From the NCBI GenBank assembly GCA_964474045.1, contig CAYYRC010000003.1, forward strand, positions 1 through 64,000: a stretch of 64,000 bases of DNA, written 5' to 3'. A model generated the notes under the pieces. The model worked only from the letters and a program-made list of their open reading frames with translations, was not told the origin of the DNA and did not search any database. Source of the DNA: JACJWR01 sp964474045 (GTDB lineage: Bacteria > Actinomycetota > Actinomycetes > S36-B12 > UBA10799). The position numbers were made by a program, and so were the translations under genes. Shown in pieces: positions 50,153 through 58,788 of this stretch (positions within the stretch are counted from its first letter, which is position 1; every line of letters begins with the position of its first letter).

Positions 50153-51847
50153 GTGGACGACGGCAACCCGACGACGCCAGGGGCCCAGCCCCCCGGCGGC
50201 TTCCCCGACACCGCGACCCGCCGCACCGATGCCCAGGTCGCCCGTCTGACCGCCGCCCTCGCCACCGCCCGGGAGTCCAACGAGCGCCTCGCGGACACCC
50301 TGCGCGACGCCCGAGACCAGATCATCGAGCTGCGGGCCGAGCTGGAGCGCATGGGCCAGCCGCCGAACGGGTACGGGGTCTTCCTGGAGCTGCACGGCGA
50401 GGGCGCGGCGGACATCATGCTCGCCGGCCGCAAGCACCGGGTGGTCGTCAGCCCGGAGGTCGACGCGGATTCACTGGTGGCGGGCCAGGAGGTCATGCTC
50501 AACGAGTCCATGGCGATCGTGGCGGCCTGCGCGTTCGAGCAGTTGGGCGAGATCGTCATGTTCAAGGAGGTGCTGCCGCCCGGCGACCGGGCGCTGGTCC
50601 TCGGGCACACCGACGAGGAGCGCGTGGTGAGGCTGGCGGACCCGCTCGTGGGCACGCGCCTGCGCGCCGGCGACTCGCTGCTGCTCGACCCGCGGTCGGG
50701 CTATGCCTACGAGCGCATTCCCAAGGCCGAGGTTGAGGAGCTCGTGCTGGAGGAGGTCCCGGACATCGGCTACGCCGACATCGGCGGCCTGGCCAACCAG
50801 ATCGAGCAGATCCGCGACGCCGTGGAGCTGCCCTACCTGCACGCCGACCTCTACCGCGAGCACCGCCTGCGGCCGCCGAAGGGGATCCTGCTCTACGGCC
50901 CGCCAGGCTGTGGCAAGACCCTGATCGCCAAAGCTGTGGCGGCGTCCCTCGCGCGCAAGGTGGCCGACCGCACCGGCGAGGCCGAGGGCCGCTCGTACTT
51001 CCTCAACATCAAGGGTCCGGAGCTGCTCAACAAGTACGTCGGCGAGACCGAGCGCCACATCCGGCTGGTGTTCCAGCGGGCCCGCGAGAAGGCCAACGAC
51101 GGCACCCCGGTGATCGTCTTCTTCGACGAGATGGACTCGCTGTTCCGTACCCGCGGCAGCGGCGTGTCCAGCGACGTCGAGAACACCATCGTGCCCCAGC
51201 TGCTCAGCGAGATCGACGGCGTGGAGGGCCTGGAGAACGTCATCGTCATCGGCGCCTCCAACCGGGAGGACATGATCGACCCGGCAATCCTGCGCCCCGG
51301 CCGTCTGGACGTGAAGATCAAGATCGAGCGGCCCGACGCGCAGGCCGCGGGCGACATCCTGAGCAAGTACCTGACCGCCGACCTGCCGCTGCACCCCGAC
51401 GACCTGGCCGCCAACGCCGCCGACGCCGACGCGACCGTCCGGGCGATGATCCAGCGCGCCGTCGAGCGGATGTACTCCGAGGACGATGACAACAGATTCC
51501 TGGAGGTCACCTACGCCAACGGCGACAAGGAGGTCCTGTACTTCAAGGACTTCAACTCCGGGGCGATGCTGGAGAACATCGTCGCCCGGGCGAAGAAGTC
51601 CGCGATCAAGGACTTCCTGGCCACCGGCCAGAAAGGCATCCGGGTGCAGCACCTGTTGGCGGCCTGCGTCGACGAGTTCCGCGAGAACGAGGACCTGCCC
51701 AACACCACCAACCCGGACGACTGGGCGCGGATCTCGGGCAAGAAGGGGGAGCGGATCGTGTTCATCCGCACCCTCATCAAGGGCAAGACCGGCGGCGAGC
51801 CGGGACGGTCCATCGACACCACGGCCAACACCGGCCAGTACCTCTAG
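50153..51847 (+). CDS. mpa: Proteasomal ATPase (Mpa/ARC)
   Basis: A 564-residue AAA+ unfoldase that feeds pupylated proteins into the 20S core. Residues 25-67 form the coiled coil that binds Pup, followed by two OB-like domains (about 70-215). The AAA domain has Walker A YGPPGCGKTLIAK, Walker B VIVFFDEMDSLF and the sensor region VIGASNREDMIDPAILRPGRLD. The C-terminus ends GQYL, the gate-opening signal for PrcA/PrcB. The GTG at 50153 has GGAGG five bases upstream; the upstream frame inside trmI is not coding. Confidence 0.97.
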   Translation: MDDGNPTTPGAQPPGGFPDTATRRTDAQVARLTAALATARESNERLADTLRDARDQIIELRAELERMGQPPNGYGVFLELHGEGAADIMLAGRKHRVVVSPEVDADSLVAGQEVMLNESMAIVAACAFEQLGEIVMFKEVLPPGDRALVLGHTDEERVVRLADPLVGTRLRAGDSLLLDPRSGYAYERIPKAEVEELVLEEVPDIGYADIGGLANQIEQIRDAVELPYLHADLYREHRLRPPKGILLYGPPGCGKTLIAKAVAASLARKVADRTGEAEGRSYFLNIKGPELLNKYVGETERHIRLVFQRAREKANDGTPVIVFFDEMDSLFRTRGSGVSSDVENTIVPQLLSEIDGVEGLENVIVIGASNREDMIDPAILRPGRLDVKIKIERPDAQAAGDILSKYLTADLPLHPDDLAANAADADATVRAMIQRAVERMYSEDDDNRFLEVTYANGDKEVLYFKDFNSGAMLENIVARAKKSAIKDFLATGQKGIRVQHLLAACVDEFRENEDLPNTTNPDDWARISGKKGERIVFIRTLIKGKTGGEPGRSIDTTANTGQYL

Positions 51848-51884
51848 CCCGCCGCGGCGGGCCACAGGGGTGTGGCGGAGGACG

Positions 51885-51890
51885 TAGGCT
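51885..51890 (+). promoter_or_regulatory. -10 box, dop
   Basis: TAGGCT ends 7 nt before the GTG at 51898. Confidence 0.6.
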
Positions 51891-51897
51891 CTGCCCC

Positions 51898-53424
51898 GTG
51901 AGCGTGCGCCGGGTGATGGGGATCGAGACGGAGTACGGCATCACCGCGCCGCGCCGACCGGGGGCCAACGCCGTGGTGCTGTCCACCCACATCGTCAACG
52001 CGTACGCCTCGGCGATCGGGCTGAGCGGGCAGCGAAGCGCCCGCTGGGACTATCAGGAGGAGTTCCCGCTGCGCGACGCGCGGGGGTTCGACATCAGCAG
52101 GGCAGACGCCGACCCCACGCAGCTCACCGACGAGGACCCCGGCCTCGCTAACGTAATCCTGCCCAACGGCGCGCGGCTGTATGTCGACCATGCTCATCCC
52201 GAGTACTCCGCGCCGGAGGTGACCGGCCCACGCGAGGCGGTCGTCTACGACCGCGCCGGCATGCAGGTCATGGCGCAGGCGGCAGCCTTGGCCTCGGCGA
52301 TACCCGACGTCGGACCCATCCAGCTGTACAAGAACAACACCGACAACAAGGGCGCCTCCTACGGCACCCACGAGAACTACCTGATGCACCGGACGACGCC
52401 GTTCGCTGACATCGTGCGGCACCTCACGCCGTTCTTCGTCTCGCGACCGGTGGTCTGCGGTGCCGGCCGAGTGGGAATCGGCCAGGACGGCCGGGTGGCA
52501 GGCTTCCAGCTGTCGGCCCGGGCTGACTTCTTCGAGACCGAGGTCGGCCTCGAGACCACTCTGAAGCGGCCCATCATCAACACCCGCGACGAGCCGCACG
52601 CAGACCCGGAGCAGTATCGGCGGCTGCATGTCATCGTCGGCGACGCCAACCTGGCCGAGCTGTCGACCTACCTCAAGCTGGGCACCACGTCCCTGGTGAT
52701 CGCCATGATCGAGGCCGGCTGGCCGCTCGCCGAGCTCATGCCCGCAGCTCCCGTATCGGCGCTCCACACCATCAGCCACGACGTGTCCCTGCGCGCCGGG
52801 GTGGAGCTGCGGGACGGGCGCACCCTGAGCGGCCTGCAGCTGCAGCGGGAGTTCGCCGACCAGGCTGCGAAATTCGTCGACGACGCGTACGGCGCCGATG
52901 CCGACGACCAGACGGCGGACGTACTGGCTCGATGGCAGGGGGTGCTTGACGCCCTGGAGCGAGACCCGGCTGAGCTCGCCGACCAACTGGACTGGCCGGC
53001 CAAGCTGCGCCTGCTGGAGGGCTACCGCCGCCGCGACCGGCTGGATTGGGATGCTGCCCGCCTCGAGCTCATCGACGTGCAGTACTCGGACGTGCGCGCT
53101 TCGAAGGGGCTGGCGCTGCGGCTCGAGGCTCGCGGCGAGCTGCAGCGCCTCACCAGCGACGAAGAGGTCGCGGCAGCCGTCGCACACCCCCCACACGACA
53201 CCCGCGCCTTCTTCCGCGGCGAGTGCATCCGGCGCTACCGGGAGTCCGTGGCCGCGGCCAGCTGGGACTCGGTCATCTTCGACGTGCCCAGCAGCGAGCC
53301 GCTCATCCGCGTCCCCACGCTCGACCCGCTACGCGGCACCAGGGCACATGTGTCCGACCTGTTGGATCGGTGCTCTGATGCCGCATCATTGGTTTCGGCC
53401 CTTTCCGTCGGACCCGCCGACTAG
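51898..53424 (+). CDS. dop: Pup deamidase/depupylase
   Basis: A 508-residue glutamine-synthetase-like enzyme that converts the C-terminal Gln of Pup to Glu and also removes Pup from targets. GIETEYGITAPR carries the metal Glu and the nucleophile region, and KNNTDNKGASYGTHENYLM plus INTRDEPHADPEQYRRLHVIVGD are shared with PafA. The Dop-specific insertion (Ala/Gly-rich, about residues 42-80) is present. Because pup here ends GGQ, this deamidase is required before PafA can act. Confidence 0.96.
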   Translation: MSVRRVMGIETEYGITAPRRPGANAVVLSTHIVNAYASAIGLSGQRSARWDYQEEFPLRDARGFDISRADADPTQLTDEDPGLANVILPNGARLYVDHAHPEYSAPEVTGPREAVVYDRAGMQVMAQAAALASAIPDVGPIQLYKNNTDNKGASYGTHENYLMHRTTPFADIVRHLTPFFVSRPVVCGAGRVGIGQDGRVAGFQLSARADFFETEVGLETTLKRPIINTRDEPHADPEQYRRLHVIVGDANLAELSTYLKLGTTSLVIAMIEAGWPLAELMPAAPVSALHTISHDVSLRAGVELRDGRTLSGLQLQREFADQAAKFVDDAYGADADDQTADVLARWQGVLDALERDPAELADQLDWPAKLRLLEGYRRRDRLDWDAARLELIDVQYSDVRASKGLALRLEARGELQRLTSDEEVAAAVAHPPHDTRAFFRGECIRRYRESVAAASWDSVIFDVPSSEPLIRVPTLDPLRGTRAHVSDLLDRCSDAASLVSALSVGPAD

Positions 53425-53427
53425 GGT
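53422..53427 (+). promoter_or_regulatory. -10 box, pup-prcBA
   Basis: TAGGGT, whose first three bases are the dop stop codon, would start transcription near 53434 and give pup a leader of about 115 nt that contains the tandem repeats. Inference from sequence. Confidence 0.4.
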
Positions 53428-53496
53428 CTGACAACGGCGCGGGCCGCAGCAGAGCCGCGGTTCAGCTCAGCCCCGCGTCGACGCCACCACGTCAAC

Positions 53497-53538
53497 AGCA
53501 CCGCGTCGACAGCACCGCGTCGACAGCACCGCACCCGA
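53497..53538 (+). repeat. 14-bp tandem repeat in the pup leader
   Basis: AGCACCGCGTCGAC occurs twice exactly (53497-53510, 53511-53524) and a third time truncated (to 53534). A degenerate related stretch with GTCGAC lies upstream at 53477. The array ends just before the pup ribosome-binding site. Confidence 0.85.
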
Positions 53539-53545
53539 AGGAGGC
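53537..53545 (+). promoter_or_regulatory. Shine-Dalgarno of pup
   Basis: GAAGGAGGC, strongly complementary to the 16S 3' end, ends four bases before the ATG at 53550. It suggests high translation of the small Pup protein. Confidence 0.7.
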
Positions 53546-53549
53546 AGCC

Positions 53550-53747
53550 ATGGCTGGTCAGGAACACGTCGCCAAGCCCACCCGCGACACCCAGGACTCC
53601 GAGGACGCCTCGCCCCAGACCAGCGCCGACAGCGAAGCCGAGGCGCGCAATGCGGCGGTGGACGATCTGCTGGACGAGATCGACGATGTCCTGGAGACCA
53701 ATGCCGAGGAGTTCGTCGCCGCCTTCGTGCAGAAGGGCGGCCAGTAG
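53550..53747 (+). CDS. pup: Prokaryotic ubiquitin-like protein Pup
   Basis: A 65-residue, acidic, disordered tag protein. The C-terminal half DDLLDEIDDVLETNAEEFVAAFVQKGGQ contains the Mpa-binding helix and ends GGQ, so Dop must deamidate it to GGE before PafA links it to lysines. It starts with MAGQEHV. prcB begins at the base following its stop codon. Confidence 0.98.
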   Translation: MAGQEHVAKPTRDTQDSEDASPQTSADSEAEARNAAVDDLLDEIDDVLETNAEEFVAAFVQKGGQ

Positions 53748-54638
53748 GTGACGGCAGAGAGTGCGCCAGGGTTGCCGGACCCTCGCACCTCGGTGGGCGG
53801 CGCATCCTTCATCGACTTCCTGGCCGGACATGATCCGCTGGCGCTGCCCGGCGCCTCGGCGCGCCCAGGTACTGCCGCGGCCGGGCCGACCCAAGTGACC
53901 GCCATCGCTGAGGCGGCGCCGCACGGCACCACCATCGTGGCCAGCACCTACGACGGCGGAGTGATCATGGCCGGGGACCGTCGCGCGACGATCGGCAACA
54001 TCATCGCCCAGCGCGATATCGAGAAGGTCTACCCGGCAGACCAGTACTCGGTGGTGGGGATCGCGGGCAGCGCCGGGATCGCCATGGAACTGGTGCGCAT
54101 CTTCCAGCTCGAGCTGGAGCACTACGAGAAGATCGAGGGCGTGCCGCTGAGCACGGTCGGAAAGGCCAACCGGCTCTCCACCCTGATCCGCTCCAACCTC
54201 GGCCTCGCCATGCAGGGCCTCAGCGTCGTACCCCTGTTCGCCGGCTACGACCCGACGCACCAGGCCGGTCGCATCTTCAGCTATGACGTCACCGGTGGGC
54301 GCTACGAGGAGCACAACTTCTACGCCGTGGGATCCGGGTCGCTGTTCGCCCGTGGCTCGCTGAAGAAGCTCTACCGCCCCGAGCACGACCGCACCGCCTG
54401 CGCCCAGGTCTGCGTCGAGGCCCTATTCGACGCCGCCGACGACGATTCCGCCACGGGCGGCCCGGACCTGCTGCGGTCGATCTACCCGATCGTCGCCGTG
54501 GTCGATGACTCAGGTGTCCACCTGCTGGGCGATGACGATTGTGGGGCGCTGGTGCGTGCAGTCGTGGGCGCCCGGGGGATCAGCCCGGACGGACCGAAAG
54601 CCACACTGCCCACCCTGGGCTCAGGTGATGTCGCATGA
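53748..54638 (+). CDS. prcB: Proteasome beta subunit
   Basis: A 296-residue catalytic subunit of the 20S proteasome. A 60-residue propeptide precedes the self-processing site HG/TTIVAST, making Thr61 the nucleophile of the mature protein. GVIMAGDRRATIGN (Asp, Arg) and YPADQYSVVGIAGSAG (Lys and Gly region) follow. The GTG start directly follows the pup stop, and the end overlaps prcA as ATGA. Confidence 0.97.
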   Translation: MTAESAPGLPDPRTSVGGASFIDFLAGHDPLALPGASARPGTAAAGPTQVTAIAEAAPHGTTIVASTYDGGVIMAGDRRATIGNIIAQRDIEKVYPADQYSVVGIAGSAGIAMELVRIFQLELEHYEKIEGVPLSTVGKANRLSTLIRSNLGLAMQGLSVVPLFAGYDPTHQAGRIFSYDVTGGRYEEHNFYAVGSGSLFARGSLKKLYRPEHDRTACAQVCVEALFDAADDDSATGGPDLLRSIYPIVAVVDDSGVHLLGDDDCGALVRAVVGARGISPDGPKATLPTLGSGDVA

Positions 54639-55318
54639 GCATGCCCTTCTACGTCTCGCCCGAGCAGCTGATCAAGGACAAGGCGGACTTCGCCCGCAAG
54701 GGCATCTCGCGGGGGAAGTCCGTGGTGGTCCTCAGCTACGCCGACGGCATCCTGCTGGTGGCCGAGAACCCGTCCAAGGCACTGCACAAGATCTCCGAGA
54801 TCTATGACCGGATCGCCTTCGCCGCGGTGGGCAAGTACAACGAGTTCGAGAACCTGCGTGTCGCCGGCATCCAGTTCGCCGACCACCGCGGCTTCACCTA
54901 CGACCGCTCCGACGTGACCGGCCGCAGCCTGGCCAACGCCTACGCCAAGACCCTCGGCGCCGTGTTCACAGAGTCGCCGAAGCCCTACGAGGTGGAACTC
55001 GTGGTGGCGGAGGCCGGCGCCGACCAGGGCGGCGATCAGCTGTACCGGATTGGCTTCGACGGCTCGGTGGCGGATGAGCGCGGCTACGTCGCCATGGGCG
55101 GCGAGGCTGAGCCCATCGCGACGGCCCTGCGCGAGCGCTGGTCGGACGGGCTGGCCCTCGGCCCGGCGACGCGGCTGGCCCGCGACGTGCTGTCCGGCGA
55201 GCGGGAGGAGCCGTTGGCCGCCGCTTCGCTGGAGGTGGCGGCGCTCGAGCGTGCCCGCCCCCGCCGCGCGTTCCGCCGGATCACCGGCGGCGACCTCGAA
55301 TCGCTGCTGAGCGGCTAG
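54635..55318 (+). CDS. prcA: Proteasome alpha subunit
   Basis: A 227-residue structural and gating subunit of the 20S core. The N-terminus MSMPFYVSPEQLIKDKADFARKGISRGKS gives the gate and first helix. VVLSYADGILLVAEN and KISEIYDRIAFAAVGKYNEFENLR are typical of alpha subunits. It lacks the catalytic Thr, as expected. Confidence 0.97.
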   Translation: MSMPFYVSPEQLIKDKADFARKGISRGKSVVVLSYADGILLVAENPSKALHKISEIYDRIAFAAVGKYNEFENLRVAGIQFADHRGFTYDRSDVTGRSLANAYAKTLGAVFTESPKPYEVELVVAEAGADQGGDQLYRIGFDGSVADERGYVAMGGEAEPIATALRERWSDGLALGPATRLARDVLSGEREEPLAAASLEVAALERARPRRAFRRITGGDLESLLSG

Positions 55319-55324
55319 GCCATC

Positions 55325-56692
55325 GTGGAGCGGCGGATCTACGGCATCGAGACCGAGTACGGGGTCACCTGCGCCTTCCGGGGGCAGCGACGACTATCAC
55401 CGGACGAGGTTGCCCGATACCTGTTCCGCCGGGTCGTTGCCTGGGGACGCTCCTCCAACGTGTTCCTGCGCAACGGCTCACGGCTGTACCTGGACGTGGG
55501 CAGTCACCCGGAGTACGCCACGGCCGAGTGCGACGACATCGTGTCGCTCGTCACGCACGACAAGGCCGGCGAGCGGGTGTTGGAGGGTTTGGTCGCCGAT
55601 GCCCAGAACCGGCTGGCGGAAGAGGGCGTCGGCGGCGAGATCTACCTGTTCAAGAACAACACCGACTCGGCCGGCAACTCCTACGGCTGCCACGAGAACT
55701 ACCTGGTGACGCGTGCGGGGGAGTTCGCCAACTTCACCGACTCGCTCATCCCGTTCCTCGTCACCCGCCAGTTGATCGCCGGCGCCGGGAAGGTCCTGCA
55801 GACCCCGCGCGGCGCGGTGTACAGCCTGAGCCAGCGCGCCGAGCACATCTGGGAGGGCGTGTCCAGCGCCACCACGCGGAGCCGGCCGATCATCAACACC
55901 CGGGACGAGCCCCACGCCGACGCCGATCTGTACCGCCGCCTGCACGTGATCGTCGGCGACTCCAACATGAGCGAGACGACCACCATGCTCAAGGTGGCCA
56001 GCACCGACCTGGTGCTGCGCCTGCTGGAGTCCGGCATCGTGATCCGCGACCTGGCCCTGGAGAACCCCATCCGCTCCATCCGCGACATCTCCTACGACCT
56101 GACCGGGACCCGGCCGGTGCGCCTGGCCAACGGCAGGCAGCTGAGCGCGCTGGAGATCCAGGAGGAGTACTACAGCCGCGCCGTCGGCCATGCCGACCGC
56201 ATGGGCTGGCTGCAGCCAGGCTCGCTGGCCTCCCGCGCCGCCGAACTGTGGGAGCGCACGCTGCAGGCGATCCGCAAGGGCGATCCGACGCTCGTGGATA
56301 CGGAGATCGACTGGGCGATCAAGCAGCGACTCATCGACCGCTACATGGCCAAGCACGGACTGACGCTCGCTGACGCCCGCGTCGCCCAACTGGACCTGGC
56401 CTACCACGACGTCACCCGCAGCCGGGGCCTGTTCTACCTGCTGCAGCGCAACGGTCTGACCGCGCGCGTGACCGACGACGTCCGCGTCTTCGAGGCCAAG
56501 ACCGTGCCGCCGCAGACCACCCGGGCCAAGCTGCGCGGCGAGTTCATCCGCCGTGCTCAGGAGCAGCGACGTGATTTCACAGTGGACTGGGTGCACCTGA
56601 AGCTGAACGACCAGTCGCAGCGCACGGTCCTGTGCAAGGACCCTTTCCGCTCGGTGGACGAGCGCGTGGAGCGACTTATCGCGAGCATGTAG
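55325..56692 (+). CDS. pafA: Pup--protein ligase
   Basis: A 455-residue glutamine-synthetase-like ligase that couples the Pup C-terminal Glu to lysines of target proteins with ATP. Motifs shared with Dop are YGIETEYGVTC, FKNNTDSAGNSYGCHENYL and INTRDEPHADADLYRRLHVIVGDSNMSE. The Dop insertion loop is absent. The GTG start lies seven bases after prcA. The C-terminal domain ends with VDERVERLIASM. Confidence 0.96.
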   Translation: MERRIYGIETEYGVTCAFRGQRRLSPDEVARYLFRRVVAWGRSSNVFLRNGSRLYLDVGSHPEYATAECDDIVSLVTHDKAGERVLEGLVADAQNRLAEEGVGGEIYLFKNNTDSAGNSYGCHENYLVTRAGEFANFTDSLIPFLVTRQLIAGAGKVLQTPRGAVYSLSQRAEHIWEGVSSATTRSRPIINTRDEPHADADLYRRLHVIVGDSNMSETTTMLKVASTDLVLRLLESGIVIRDLALENPIRSIRDISYDLTGTRPVRLANGRQLSALEIQEEYYSRAVGHADRMGWLQPGSLASRAAELWERTLQAIRKGDPTLVDTEIDWAIKQRLIDRYMAKHGLTLADARVAQLDLAYHDVTRSRGLFYLLQRNGLTARVTDDVRVFEAKTVPPQTTRAKLRGEFIRRAQEQRRDFTVDWVHLKLNDQSQRTVLCKDPFRSVDERVERLIASM

Positions 56693-56697
56693 CAAGC

Positions 56698-56722
56698 TGG
56701 CGGCGTGCAAGCAGGCCGCCGG
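56698..56722 (+). terminator. Weak hairpin after pafA
   Basis: GGCGGC-(10 nt)-GCCGCC follows the pafA stop by a few bases and could pause or stop transcription. It has no T-tract, and the next gene has its own -10 box. Confidence 0.3.
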
Positions 56723-56771
56723 CCCAGCCGACGCGCCGACCGACCTGCACCGGCCTTCGCGCGCCCCGCAC

Positions 56772-56777
56772 TACAGT
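56772..56777 (+). promoter_or_regulatory. -10 box, FKBP lipoprotein gene
   Basis: TACAGT ends 6 nt before the ATG at 56784. Confidence 0.55.
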
Positions 56778-56783
56778 TCCACC

Positions 56784-57419
56784 ATGTCTATGACGCCTGC
56801 GCGCCGACGGGTGCGAGTCATCGGCCTGACGTTCGTGGCGGCCGCGACCTCCCTTGCGCTGATGGCCTGCGGCTCGTCGGCGGACTCTCAGGGCGGCACA
56901 GCGTCAGCGCCCTCCGCATCTGCGTCGACTGCCGGCTCGGCGGCAAGCGCGTCCGCCGGCGCGTCCTCAGCGTCGCCGCAGGCGTCGGTCGAGGGCAGCG
57001 GCGAGCCCGCCCCCCCGGTGACCACCAACGGGGTGACCGTGACCGGCAACAAGGGGGAGCAGCCCACCGTCAAGGTGACCCCAGGCGAACCCGCACCAAC
57101 CTCCCTGGTCGTGAAAGACGTCTACGACGGCACCGGCACCGCCATCCAGAAGGGTGGCGTCGGGACCTTCAACTACGAAGGCGTGCTCTTCAGCGACGGC
57201 GCCATCTTCGACTCCTCCTGGCAGCGGGGCCAGCCGATCACCTTCGGCCTCGACCAGGTCATCCCCGGCTGGCAGGAGGGCCTGGTGGGGATGAAGGTGG
57301 GAGGCCGCCGGCTGCTCATCATCCCGCCGGACAAGGCCTATGGATCCAAAGCCCTCCAGGGCATCCCGCCCAACTCGACCCTGGTTTTCGTCGTCGACCT
57401 CTTGGATGTGCAGAAATGA
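56784..57419 (+). CDS. FKBP-type peptidyl-prolyl isomerase, lipoprotein
   Basis: A 211-residue exported foldase. A signal peptide with RRRVRV and a hydrophobic core ends in LMAC (Cys29), a good lipobox. A Ser/Ala-rich linker (about 30-95) leads to the FKBP domain (about 105-210) with GVGTFNYEGVLFSDGAIFDSSW, VIPGWQEGLVGMKVGGRRLLIIPPDKAYGS and NSTLVFVVDLLDV. It should act on folding in the cell envelope. Its stop overlaps the next FKBP start as ATGA. Confidence 0.93.
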   Translation: MSMTPARRRVRVIGLTFVAAATSLALMACGSSADSQGGTASAPSASASTAGSAASASAGASSASPQASVEGSGEPAPPVTTNGVTVTGNKGEQPTVKVTPGEPAPTSLVVKDVYDGTGTAIQKGGVGTFNYEGVLFSDGAIFDSSWQRGQPITFGLDQVIPGWQEGLVGMKVGGRRLLIIPPDKAYGSKALQGIPPNSTLVFVVDLLDVQK

Positions 57420-57781
57420 GCGAACTCCAACCCCCCGTCATCGACTTCCCCGCCGGCGACCCGCCCACCGAGCTCGTCATCCGCGACATCGTCGTGGGCG
57501 AGGGCAAGGAGGCCAAGGCCGGCGACAAGGTGCTGGTGCACTACGCCGGCGTCGACTTCGCCACCGGCGAGGAGTTCGACTCCTCCTGGCGCCGCGGCGA
57601 GCCCATCAGCTTCCCGCTGGCGGGCCTGATCCAGGGCTGGCAGGACGGCATCCCCGGGATGCGCGAGGGCGGCCGGCGGGAGCTGGTCATCCCGCCGCGA
57701 CTGGCCTATGGAGAGTCCGGCGGCCACCGCCTGGCCGGATGCACGCTGATCTTCGTGATCGACCTCCTCCAGGTGGGCTAG
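57416..57781 (+). CDS. FKBP-type peptidyl-prolyl isomerase, cytosolic
   Basis: A 121-residue single FKBP domain without a signal peptide. KVLVHYAGVDFATGEEFDSSWRRGEPISFPLAGLIQGWQDGIPGMREGGRRELVIPPRLAYGESG contains the aromatic pocket (Tyr, Phe, Trp, Tyr). It is translationally coupled to the upstream lipoprotein FKBP, so the pair serves the two sides of the membrane. Confidence 0.94.
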   Translation: MSELQPPVIDFPAGDPPTELVIRDIVVGEGKEAKAGDKVLVHYAGVDFATGEEFDSSWRRGEPISFPLAGLIQGWQDGIPGMREGGRRELVIPPRLAYGESGGHRLAGCTLIFVIDLLQVG

Positions 57782-57934
57782 GCCGGAGAGCCTGCGGGTC
57801 GGCAGCGCCAGGGCCTCAGGGTCGGTCGCACGAAGTGCGGCATTCCCAGGACACCCGTCCCCGTCGTGCACCACACTGTCGGCGTAGTCGACGGCGCACA
57901 TCCGCGCGCCGTCTTGCCGACGGAGGTGCGCAGC

Positions 57935-58306
57935 GTGACGACGATCAAGGTGACGTGCCCCGACTGCGGCGACATCGATTTGGAGCCCGCCGACCTCGAG
58001 CTCAGCGTGACCCCGTCCTGGGCTACCTACACGTTCCTGTGCATCGACTGCGGCGAGGCCGTCAGCAAGCCGGCCGACGCCGAGGTGGTGGATCTGCTCT
58101 CGAGCGCGGGGGTCCGCACCGTCACGATCCCAGCCGAGGCGCTGGAGCCGCGCTCAGGCGCCGCGATCAACTACGACGACGTCCTCGACTTCGCCCTCGC
58201 CCTGCGCGACGACGCCCGGATCCACCGGAGCCTCGGCCACCTCGGTGGCAGCGGTGCTCCGGGCGAGTCCGCCGCCCCCCGGCGCAAGCGCCGCCTACGC
58301 TGGTAA
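57935..58306 (+). CDS. Zinc-ribbon protein, unknown
   Basis: A 123-residue protein that I do not assign to a named family. Residues 6-40 hold a zinc ribbon with CPDCG and CIDCG knuckles. A helical C-terminal part (EVVDLLSSAGVRTVTIPAEAL, then NYDDVLDFALALRDDARIHRSL) ends in a basic PRRKRRLRW. The GTG at 57935 follows CGGAGG with an 8-base spacing. It occupies the place where pafB and pafC usually lie, but it has no WYL or helix-turn-helix similarity. Confidence 0.75.
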   Translation: MTTIKVTCPDCGDIDLEPADLELSVTPSWATYTFLCIDCGEAVSKPADAEVVDLLSSAGVRTVTIPAEALEPRSGAAINYDDVLDFALALRDDARIHRSLGHLGGSGAPGESAAPRRKRRLRW

Positions 58307-58329
58307 ACCGCCCACCGCCCGCACGGGCA

Positions 58330-58358
58330 TTGGGGTGTGACGTCCGCCGTCGTATCCT
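58330..58358 (+). promoter_or_regulatory. Promoter of tatA
   Basis: TTGGGG (58330-58335), a 17-nt spacer and TATCCT (58353-58358) form a housekeeping-type promoter. The predicted leader of about 45 nt carries GGAAGG ahead of the tatA ATG. Confidence 0.55.
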
Positions 58359-58409
58359 GGGCTGAACGGGCCCCCGCACCGCGCGGGAGGCGTGACTGGA
58401 AGGCGTGCC

Positions 58410-58778
58410 ATGGCTAACCTCCGCGGCTGGGAGATCATTGTCCTGATCGCAATCGTCCTGCTGCTCTTCGGCTCGAAGAAGCTGCCGGACGCCGCTCGCG
58501 GCATCGGACGCTCCCTGCGGATCTTCAAGGCCGAGACCAAGGGCCTGATGGACGACGATAAGCCCGAGCAGCCACAGCCCGCCGTCGAAGGTGCGGCAGC
58601 GGCGCCGCAAGCGGCGGCCACGGCCCCCGCGCCAGATGCAGTGATCGAGCAACCCGCCGCCACCCCGGCGGCCCCTGCCGCGCCAGCATCTCCCGCGCCC
58701 CCAGCGCCCGCGGCCCCTACCCCCGCAGCTGAGCAGGCGCCACCGGCGACGCCGAGCGCCCCCGCAAGCAGCAGCTGA
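58410..58778 (+). CDS. tatA: Twin-arginine translocase subunit TatA
   Basis: A 122-residue Sec-independent export component. One N-terminal membrane helix (WEIIVLIAIVLLLFGSKKLPDAARGIGRSLRIFKAE) carries the FGxxKLP hinge and amphipathic helix. A long Ala/Pro tail follows. ATG 58410 is preceded by GGAAGG; an in-frame GTG-type start six codons upstream is less likely. tatC follows ten bases later. Confidence 0.94.
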   Translation: MANLRGWEIIVLIAIVLLLFGSKKLPDAARGIGRSLRIFKAETKGLMDDDKPEQPQPAVEGAAAAPQAAATAPAPDAVIEQPAATPAAPAAPASPAPPAPAAPTPAAEQAPPATPSAPASSS

Positions 58779-58788
58779 GCCGGGAGCG

